Part shown: piece after piece, positions 57,477 to 64,000 of the stretch
How the letters are laid out: each line of letters begins with the position of its first letter
Position numbering within the stretch: the first letter of the stretch is position 1
Assembly: GCA_001304875.1 (NCBI GenBank)
Contig: BBZO01000008.1
Coordinates: 1 to 64,000 of the forward strand
DNA from: Clostridia bacterium UC5.1-2E3
Lineage (GTDB): Bacteria > Bacillota > Clostridia > Lachnospirales > Lachnospiraceae
Direction of reading: 5' to 3'
Length of the DNA: 64,000 nucleotides
The notes under the pieces: model-generated
Told to the model about the DNA's origin: nothing
What the model saw: the letters and a program-made list of their open reading frames with translations, nothing else
The model's database searches: none
Program-made: the position numbers and the translations under genes

Positions 57477-58993
57477 GCGACCACCTCCTTCTCCACACTG
57501 CGGCCCGTCATCATCAGGCCGATCTCTTCCTTCGTTGTTTTCTTTGCATCCACGATGCCCGTAATCTGGCCGTGGCAGAGCACCATGATCCGGTCGGAGA
57601 GCTCTAAGAGCACGTCCAGGTCCTCGCCGATGAAAATGACGGCCACGCCCTTTTTCTTCTGTTCATTTAACAGATCGTAGACGGTGTAGGATGAATTGAT
57701 ATCCAGTCCGCGCACCGGGTAGGCGGTGATGAGAACCTGCGGGCTGGCCTCGATCTCCCGGCCCAAAAGCACCTTCTGCACATTTCCGCCGGACATCAGG
57801 CGCACCGGCGTGTCCACGCCCGGCGTCACGATTCCCAGCCGCTCCACCAGTCGCTCCGCCTGCTCCCTGGCCCCGTTTCTCTCGACGAACGGGCCCTTGC
57901 CGGAGCTGTAAGTCTTTAACAGCATGTTGTCCACCATGCCCATGGAGGCCACCAGCCCCATGCCGAGACGGTCCTCCGGCACGAAGCTCATGCTGATTCC
58001 CAGCTTTATGATCTCCGCCGGCGTCTTGCCGACGATGTTTTCCTTGTGGTAAAGGATGGCCCCCTGCTTTGCGGCCATCAGCCCGGTGATGGTCTCGCAG
58101 AGCTCCTTCTGCCCGCTGCCCGCCACACCGGCCACGCCCAGAATCTCCCCGGTCTTTATGTCGAAGGAAATGTCATCCAGGGCCATGGTGCCGTCGGTCT
58201 TCATGACGGTTAAATCCACCACCTTAAGGATGGTGTTCTTCTCCGCCACCTCCGGCCGCTCGATCTCCAGGCTGACGGGACGGCCCACCATCAGATCGGT
58301 CAGCTTCTTCTCATCGCAGCCTGCAGTCATCACAGTCTCGATGCTCTGGCCCTTGCGCAGAATGGTCACGCGGTCGCTGATGTCCAGCACCTCGTGGAGC
58401 TTGTGGGTGATGATGATGATGGCGCAGCCCTGCTCCTTCATCTTTCTGAGAATCGCGAACAGCTTCTCCGTCTCCTGGGGCGTGAGCACCGCGGTGGGCT
58501 CGTCCAGAATCAGAATCTGCGCGCCTCGGTAGAGAACCTTTAAGATCTCCACGGTCTGCTTCTCGCTGACGGACATGTCGTAAATCTTCTTCTCCGGGTC
58601 GATCTCCAGCCCGACGGAGCTGCAGATGTCGAGAATCTTCTGTTTTAAAACCTTCGGCTTTAAGCGCTTCTCCTTCGTCCCCAGCACCACGTTGTCCATG
58701 GCGCTGAACACGTCCACCAGCTTGAAATGCTGGTGAATCATGCCGATGCCCAGCCCCATGGCGTCCATGGGAGAATTGATCACCACTTCCTTCCCGCCGA
58801 CGGAGATGGTGCCCCCGTCGGGGTGGTAGATGCCGGACAGCATGTTCATCAGGGTGGTCTTTCCGGAGCCGTTTTCCCCGAGAAGAGCCATGATCTCGCC
58901 GTACTTCACCTGCAGGTTGATGCGGTCGTTGGCCAGGACGCTCCCGAACCGTTTTGTGATTTCCTTGCACTCAATGGCAAATTGCTCTGTCAT
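57473..58993 (-). CDS. Nucleoside-type ABC transporter ATP-binding protein (NupO/YufO-like)
   Basis: Intact 506-residue protein with two ABC domains. The first has Walker A GENGSGKTTLMNML near residue 40, signature MSVSEKQTVEILKVL near 140 and Walker B ILILDEPTAVLTP. The second has GVAGSGQKELCETI instead of a full Walker A, SGGNVQKVLLGREI and a changed Walker B (VLITAYPVRGLD), so only the first site is likely to be catalytic, as in related sugar/nucleoside importers. The ATG follows GAGGTGAC. A hairpin separates it from the binding-protein gene. Confidence 0.93.
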   Translation of the reverse strand: MTEQFAIECKEITKRFGSVLANDRINLQVKYGEIMALLGENGSGKTTLMNMLSGIYHPDGGTISVGGKEVVINSPMDAMGLGIGMIHQHFKLVDVFSAMDNVVLGTKEKRLKPKVLKQKILDICSSVGLEIDPEKKIYDMSVSEKQTVEILKVLYRGAQILILDEPTAVLTPQETEKLFAILRKMKEQGCAIIIITHKLHEVLDISDRVTILRKGQSIETVMTAGCDEKKLTDLMVGRPVSLEIERPEVAEKNTILKVVDLTVMKTDGTMALDDISFDIKTGEILGVAGVAGSGQKELCETITGLMAAKQGAILYHKENIVGKTPAEIIKLGISMSFVPEDRLGMGLVASMGMVDNMLLKTYSSGKGPFVERNGAREQAERLVERLGIVTPGVDTPVRLMSGGNVQKVLLGREIEASPQVLITAYPVRGLDINSSYTVYDLLNEQKKKGVAVIFIGEDLDVLLELSDRIMVLCHGQITGIVDAKKTTKEEIGLMMTGRSVEKEVVA

Positions 58994-59021
58994 TTAGTCA
59001 CCTCAGCCTTTCCTCGAAACG

Positions 59022-59057
59022 AAAAGGGCGGTCATCACTCGGTGCGCCGCCCTTTTT
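59022..59057 (-). terminator. Intercistronic hairpin between bmp and the ATPase gene
   Basis: AAAAGGGCGG (59022-59031) pairs with CCGCCCTTTT (59047-59056) around a 15-base loop. It lies 16 bases after the bmp stop. Partial termination there would give more binding protein than permease, as in many ABC operons. Confidence 0.75.
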
Positions 59058-59072
59058 GCAGGTCAAAATGTA

Positions 59073-60293
59073 TTATTTCTCAACCACGTTCTTGAAGTAC
59101 CAGTTCATGTTGCCGGTGATGTCTGCGTCGGACATGTGCTCGCCCTCGACGCCGACGGTGCTTCCGTCGTTGGTCTCGATCACGCCGTCAAATACGTCCC
59201 AGCCGGACTCCATCTCTGCCTTTGCAGCGTCGATGGCCTCCTCGGTTCCCTCAGCGATGAGTCCTCAGCCAGCGGAGCGATGCCTACAAGGCCGTCAGCC
59301 ATGCCGCCGAAGTAGTTCTCGCCGGTCCATGTGCCGTTGATGATGTTCTCAACTGCCCAGGTGTAGTATGCGGACCAGTCCCATACGGTGGAGGTCAGCA
59401 CGGCCTTCGGAGCGTCCTTGGACATATCGGAGTTGTAGCCTACGCCGAACACGCCTGCTGCCTCAGCGGCCAGCTGCGGGTTCGGGGTGTCGCAGTGCTG
59501 TCCGATCACGTCGCAGCCTTCTGCGATCAGAGCGTCAGCAGCCTGCTTCTCGCCCTCCGGATCAAACCAGCTGTTGGTCACCTTCACGTAAACCTCGCAG
59601 TCCGGGTTCACGGAGTATGCGCCCATGGCGAACGCGTTGCATCCGCCGGTAACCTCGGAGTTGTCCTTGCCCATGGCTGCCACGTAGCCGATCTTGTTGG
59701 TCTCGGTCTTTAAGCCGGCCGCGATACCGGTTAAGTATCTGGCCTGGTAGATTCTGCCGAAATAGTTGTTGAAGTTCACGCCGTTGGACTTGTAGCCGGT
59801 ACCGTGGGAGAAGATCACATCCGGGTACTCGTCGGCAAGGGCCTCACAGATATCCATGTAGCCCCAGCTGGTGGCGAAAATCACCTGGCAGCCTTCCTCG
59901 ATACACTCTCTCATGGCGTTCTCAATGGCGGTGGCATCGGTGTCGGACACGTTGTTCTTGCGGATGATCTGGCTGTCGTCCAGACCTAAGTTCTGCTGCA
60001 TGCCCACGATACCTTGATCATGTGTATATGTATATCCGGAGCCTCAGCCGGGTCAGTGATATGGATGACGCCGATCTTTAAGTCCTCCTTGGCGATGGCC
60101 GGCATCACGCCCTCAGCGTCTGCCGCCTCTGTGCCTCAGCTGCCTCAGTGTCCGCCTCAGCGGCGTCTCCCGCCTCCGCAGCTGCCGCCGCGGTGGTGTC
60201 TGCGGTGTTCGCGCTGTCAGAAGAACTGCTGCATCCGGTGGCCAGAGCCATCACCATGGCTGCGGATAAAACAATGCTTGCAAATTTTCTCAT
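59073..60293 (-). CDS. BMP-family nucleoside-binding lipoprotein (about three frameshifts)
   Basis: Basic-membrane-protein (BmpA/PnrA) family receptor of about 405 residues. The lipoprotein signal MRKFASIVLSAAMVMALATG precedes a Cys and a low-complexity Ala/Asp/Glu linker. The mature part has DLKIGVIHITDPAEAPDIHI, CQVIFATSWGYMDICEALAD, NNYFGRIYQARYLTGIAAGL and the late WSAYYTWAVENIINGTW. It ends MNWYFKNVVEK. Frame breaks lie near 60130, 60010 and 59262. BMP proteins bind purine nucleosides in characterised cases. First gene of its operon, with its own promoter. Confidence 0.88.
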
Positions 60294-60359
60294 TTTTTCG
60301 TTTCCTCCCTGTTGTGATGATTTTGATGATATTTGTATCATTTTATCATTTACTATCAA

Positions 60360-60388
60360 ATTATCCCATCTGCTGACAATTTTTTCAA
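60360..60388 (-). promoter_or_regulatory. Promoter of the bmp-ABC operon
   Basis: On the minus strand TTGAAA (60383-60388), 17-bp spacer and GATAAT (60360-60365), with a leader of about 60 bases and GGGAGG before the start. It also fills the gap after argD, where no clear terminator is seen. Confidence 0.65.
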
Positions 60389-60441
60389 GAGGAAATCTGG
60401 TAATATTTTCTCATCACAATCTATAACCCCGGCTTATAAAG

Positions 60442-61637
60442 CTACTGGGCCGCCGCCTCGATGGCCGCCTCCAGGCGGACCGCCATCTCGTCCACGTCCG
60501 CGCGCTGATAACCAGCGGAGGCACAAAGCGGATGATGTTGGCGCCGGCGCCGATCAGAACCAGCTTCTGGTTTAAGAGCGCGTCCCGGATGACCGGGCCC
60601 GCCGGGCAGTGAAACTCCAGGCCGCGAATGAGACCCATGCCCCTGTGCTCCTTCACGCAGTCATACTTCGCGGTGATCCGGTCAAGGGTCTCCTCCAGAT
60701 AGGGAGCGATCTCGTTCACCTTCCCAAGGATGTCCTCCTTCTCGAAGATATCGAGCACCGCGTCGGCCGCCGCGCCCGCAAACGGGTTGCCGCCGTAGGT
60801 GGTGCCGTGGTCGCCGGGAACCATGGCTGTGGACGCCTTTCCGCAGGCTAAGAACGCTCCCACCGGGAAGCCGTTTCCCAGGGCCTTCGCCACGGTCATC
60901 ACATCCGGCTTCACGCCGTAGTGCTGCCATGCGAACATGGAACCCGAGCGGGCCATGCCGCACTGGATCTCGTCGAGAATCATAATCAGATCGTGCTCGT
61001 CGCAGAGCTTCCGGACGCCGGCGATAAACTCCGGGTCCGCCGGGTAGATGCCGCCCTCGCCCTGCACCGTCTCCATGATGATGGCGCAGGTCTTGTCGTT
61101 CACCAGCGCCTTCACGCTGTCCAGATCGTTGAACTTCGCAAACTTCACGCCGGGGAGCAGCGGGTTAAAGGGCTCGCGGTAGTGGTCGTTGCCCGTCACC
61201 GCCAGCGCGCCGGTGCTGCGCCCGTGGAAGGAGTGCTCCATGGCGATGATCTCGTAAGCTCCCTGCTTCTTGTCGTAGGCGTAGCGGCGGGCGATCTTCA
61301 ACGCGCCCTCGATGGCCTCGGTGCCGCTGTTGGTGAAGAACACCTTATCCATGCCGGAAACCTTTAAAAGCTTCTCCGCCGCCGTGATGGAGGGCACGTT
61401 GTAGAACAGGTTGGAGGTGTGCATCAGCTTTCCCGCCTGCTCCACCATGGCCTTCGTGTACGCCGGGTGATTGTAGCCCAGGCCCATGACCGCGATGCCC
61501 GCGCCGAAGTCCAGGTACTCGTTTCCGTCCGTGTCGTATAAGTGAATCCCCTCGCCCCGCTCAAACACCACGGGGAAACGGTTGTAGGTTTTGTAAAATG
61601 TCTTCTCCGCCGACTCTATGTACTGTTCCTTATTCAT
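60442..61637 (-). CDS. argD: Acetylornithine aminotransferase ArgD (C-terminal frameshift)
   Basis: PLP-dependent class III aminotransferase of about 398 residues converting N-acetylglutamate semialdehyde to N-acetylornithine. Landmarks are [76 protein letters not shown] (PLP Asp) and [15 protein letters not shown] with the catalytic Lys. A base is missing near 60512; the correct end is [18 protein letters not shown]. The start overlaps argB by 8 bases. Confidence 0.94.
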
Positions 61638-62523
61638 GAATCACTTTCTCCTTTCCATTTCCCAGAATGGCCGTCCCGATTCCTTTCTTCGTAAAGATCT
61701 CAAGAAGCAGGCAGTGGGGAATCCGCCCGTCCAGGATGTGAACCCTGGAGACGCCGTGCTCGATGGCGTCGATGCAGTTCTGAAGCTTCGGAAGCATGCC
61801 GCCGCCCAGCATACCGCTGGAAACCATCTCCTGGGCTGCCTCGGCGGTGATCTCGGAAATCAGGCTGGATTTATCCTCGAAATCTCTGTAAAGTCCCTCC
61901 ACGTCAGTTAAGAACGCCAGCTTCTCCGCCTTCACGGCCCTGGCGACGGCGCAGGCCGCGTCGTCGGCGTTGATATTGTAGCTCTGGAAGCTGTCGTCGA
62001 AGCCGATGGGACAGATGATCGGAAGATAATCCTTCTCCAGCAGGTCGTAGATCACCTGCGGATTTACCTCCTTTACGTCGCCCACGAAGCCGATGTCCTG
62101 GCCTCCCGCGTACTTGCGCTCGCATTTGAGGAGCTGTCCGTCCTTGCCGCTGATGCCCACAGCCTTGACGCCCAGCTCATTCACCAGCTGCACCAGGCTC
62201 TTGTTCACGCGGTTTAAAACCATCTCCGCGATCTCCATGGTGGCCTCGTCGGTCACCCGCAGGCCGCCCACGAATTTCGGCGTCATGCCGGCTTTGCTGA
62301 TCCAGCTGCTGATCTCCTTGCCGCCGCCGTGGACGATGATGGGCTTAAAGCCCACCAGCTTTAAGAGCACCACGTCCTGAATCACGTGTTTTTTCAGTTC
62401 CTCGTCAACCATGGCGCTGCCGCCGTATTTTACCACAATGATCTTGCGGTTGAAACGCTGTATGTACGGGAGGGCTTCGATAAGCACCTCCGCCTTCTGC
62501 ATGATGGATGGATCCAGATTCAT
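61630..62523 (-). CDS. argB: Acetylglutamate kinase ArgB
   Basis: Intact 297-residue kinase for the second step of arginine synthesis. The N-terminal [12 protein letters not shown] binds phosphate and [13 protein letters not shown] the substrate; later parts are [20 protein letters not shown] and [20 protein letters not shown]. Arginine feedback residues cannot be judged by eye. It follows argJ by 18 bases. Confidence 0.96.
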   Translation of the reverse strand: MNLDPSIMQKAEVLIEALPYIQRFNRKIIVVKYGGSAMVDEELKKHVIQDVVLLKLVGFKPIIVHGGGKEISSWISKAGMTPKFVGGLRVTDEATMEIAEMVLNRVNKSLVQLVNELGVKAVGISGKDGQLLKCERKYAGGQDIGFVGDVKEVNPQVIYDLLEKDYLPIICPIGFDDSFQSYNINADDAACAVARAVKAEKLAFLTDVEGLYRDFEDKSSLISEITAEAAQEMVSSGMLGGGMLPKLQNCIDAIEHGVSRVHILDGRIPHCLLLEIFTKKGIGTAILGNGKEKVIHE

Positions 62524-62541
62524 CTCAGTTTATCCCCTTTC

Positions 62542-63774
62542 TTATGAGCGGTAATCGCCGTTGATCCGCACGTAGTCGTAGGTTAAGTCGCAGCCCCAGG
62601 CCGTGGCCTCACACTCTCCCATCTTCACGTCGGCGATGGCCGTCACCACCGGCTCGGAGAGGATCTTCGTGGCCTCCTCCTCGCTGTAGTCCGTGGCCAC
62701 GCCGTTCTTCACGATCTGAAGCTTTCCGGCCTTGCTCTCAAAGAACAGGTCCACGGTCTCCGGGTCGAACTCGCCGCCGGAGTAGCCCATGGCGCAGATG
62801 ATGCGCCCCCAGTTGGCGTCGTGGCCGAAGATGGCCGCCTTGGTGAGGCTGGAGGTGATGATGGACTTGCTTAAGATTCTGGCGTCCTCAAGAGTTTTCG
62901 CACCCACCACCTTCACCTCGAACAGGGCGGTGCAGCCCTCGCCGTCTCCGGCGATGGCCTTGGAAAATGTCTCGTTGACCATGTTTAATGCCTTGCAGAA
63001 CAGGGCGTAGCCCTCATCCGCCTCGTCGGTGATCTCCGCGTTGCCCGCCTGGCCGTTGGCCAGAAGAAGAACGGAGTCGTTGGTGGAGGTGTCGCCGTCC
63101 ACGGAAATCATATTGTAGGTTCCTTTGATATCCTCGCTCAGCGCGCGCTGTAAGAGCTCTTTGCTGATACAGATGTCGGTGGTGATGAAGCTTAGCATCG
63201 TGCACATGTTGGGGTGGATCATGCCGGAGCCCTTGCACATGCCGCCGATGGTCACGGTGGTTCCATCCAGCTCAAACTGCACGGCCACCTCCTTCTTCGT
63301 CGTGTCGGTGGTCATGATGGCCGTGGCCGCCGACGCGCCGTCCTCCCGCGTGCCGCCCAGCTTCGGGGCCATCATCTCAATGCCCCCGGTGATCTTATCC
63401 ATGGGGAGCTGACGGCCGATGACTCCGGTGGAAGCCACCAGAACAGACGCCGCCGGGATGCCCAGAATCTTCGCCGCCGCCTCAACGGTGTCGGCGCAGT
63501 AGCCCATGCCCTCCTCGCCGGTACAGGCATTGGCAACGCCGGAGTTGATGACGATGGCCTGGGCCGGATCGCCGCTGTAGACCTGGTTCCTGTCCCATTT
63601 CACCGGAGCGGCCTGCACGCGGTTGGTGGTAAACGTGCCGGCGCTGCGGCACGGGGTCTCACTGTAAACCAGCGCCATGTCCAGCTTGCCGCTCTTCTTG
63701 ATGCCCGCCGCCGCGGACGCCGCCTTGAATCCCTTTGCGGCGGTGACGCCGCCCTCTATAAACTGAATGCTCAT
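62542..63774 (-). CDS. argJ: Bifunctional glutamate N-acetyltransferase / ornithine acetyltransferase ArgJ
   Basis: Intact 410-residue enzyme that recycles the acetyl group between acetylornithine and glutamate. The self-cleavage and nucleophile site is the Thr in GSGMIHPNMCTMLSFITTD; other blocks are QAIVINSGVANACTGEEG, VASTGVIGRQLPMDKI and the C-terminal GCDLTYDYVRINGDYRS. It is expected to mature into alpha and beta chains. Having argJ means the linear ArgA/ArgE route is not needed. Separated from argC by 61 bases. Confidence 0.96.
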   Translation of the reverse strand: MSIQFIEGGVTAAKGFKAASAAAGIKKSGKLDMALVYSETPCRSAGTFTTNRVQAAPVKWDRNQVYSGDPAQAIVINSGVANACTGEEGMGYCADTVEAAAKILGIPAASVLVASTGVIGRQLPMDKITGGIEMMAPKLGGTREDGASAATAIMTTDTTKKEVAVQFELDGTTVTIGGMCKGSGMIHPNMCTMLSFITTDICISKELLQRALSEDIKGTYNMISVDGDTSTNDSVLLLANGQAGNAEITDEADEGYALFCKALNMVNETFSKAIAGDGEGCTALFEVKVVGAKTLEDARILSKSIITSSLTKAAIFGHDANWGRIICAMGYSGGEFDPETVDLFFESKAGKLQIVKNGVATDYSEEEATKILSEPVVTAIADVKMGECEATAWGCDLTYDYVRINGDYRS

Positions 63775-63835
63775 ATTTATGTATGCCTCCTCGATTCTCT
63801 TTGTCTGTTTTTTGCGGTTCTGTTACAGCTCTATT

Positions 63836-64000
63836 TTAAGGGAACATTGGGGCCAGTTTCAAGCCTTTATTTTCGGGAAGTCCAAACATAAGGTTCATGT
63901 TCTGGATGGCCTGCCCCGCGGCTCCCTTCACCATGTTGTCGATGGCTCCCATCATCACGACGCGCTTCGTCCTGGGGTCGATCTTGAAATTCACGTCCAC
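63836..64000 (-). CDS. argC: N-acetyl-gamma-glutamyl-phosphate reductase ArgC (partial)
   Basis: The C-terminal 54 residues are visible, reading [37 protein letters not shown] and ending PMFP, which is the characteristic ArgC tail. The rest, including the catalytic Cys, lies beyond the window. It is the head of the argCJBD order shared by many Firmicutes. Any operator or promoter of the operon is therefore not visible. Confidence 0.92.
   Translation of the reverse strand: MDVNFKIDPRTKRVVMMGAIDNMVKGAAGQAIQNMNLMFGLPENKGLKLAPMFP

Overview
The window comes from a Gram-positive, endospore-forming anaerobe of the Clostridia, most likely a gut Lachnospiraceae (Clostridium / Enterocloster / Hungatella-like). 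The evidence is a clostridial-type RnfCDGEAB complex, a Firmicutes dcw cell-division cluster followed by spoIIGA-sigE, TRAP transporters, BirA-type biotin control and a G+C content that looks well above 50% in most genes. No ribosomal marker is present, so the genus is not settled.

Layout. 1-8.8 kb: minus-strand catabolic cluster controlled by a LacI-family repressor (repressor, type I CoA-transferase, CaiB-type CoA-transferase, enoyl-CoA hydratase, fumarate-reductase-like flavoprotein, TRAP transporter DctPQM). It looks like uptake, CoA activation, hydration/dehydration and reduction of an unidentified carboxylic acid. 9-11.6 kb: small membrane protein, flavodoxin-ferredoxin fusion, Gfo/Idh/MocA dehydrogenase. 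11.7-14.3 kb: BirA-box-controlled operon with a membrane protein, bioW and bioF. 14.4 kb: tRNA-Ala(CGC). 14.5-20.9 kb: a second TRAP system co-directional with a GH31 glycosidase and divergent from an AraC regulator. 20.9-24.9 kb: MATE exporter, DUF4143-type AAA ATPase, PIN-like nuclease candidate. 25.1-30.1 kb: rnfCDGEAB. 30.3-35.9 kb: class IV aminotransferase, two NhaC-type antiporters, TSUP permease, GntR regulator. 36.2-50.9 kb: mraZ-rsmH-ftsL-two class B PBPs-mraY-murD-ftsW-murA-ftsQ-ftsZ-spoIIGA-sigE. 50.9-51.2 kb: a large imperfect palindrome. 51.2-53.9 kb: membrane protein, MFS exporter, AraC-GNAT fusion. 54.0-55.4 kb: AT-rich island with a Panacea (DUF4065) antitoxin-like pseudogene and a KilA-N protein. 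55.4-60.4 kb: BmpA-NupOPQ-type nucleoside ABC transporter. 60.4-64 kb: argCJBD, cut by the window edge.

Quality note. More than half of the protein genes, including essential ones (murA, murD, ftsQ, rsmH, the PBPs), are broken by one or more single-base frameshifts, roughly one per kilobase. Most look like a missing base in a short homopolymer. I treat these as probable sequencing or assembly indels, annotate each gene over its whole span, and give the approximate break points.

Most interesting items: the Panacea/KilA-N module with its own repeated operators, the 50.9-51.2 kb palindromic element, the unnamed membrane protein in the BirA regulon, the PIN-like gene with a 17-bp repeat array in its promoter, the spoIIG-like promoter with a 21-bp spacer, and the LacI operators that define the carboxylate regulon.
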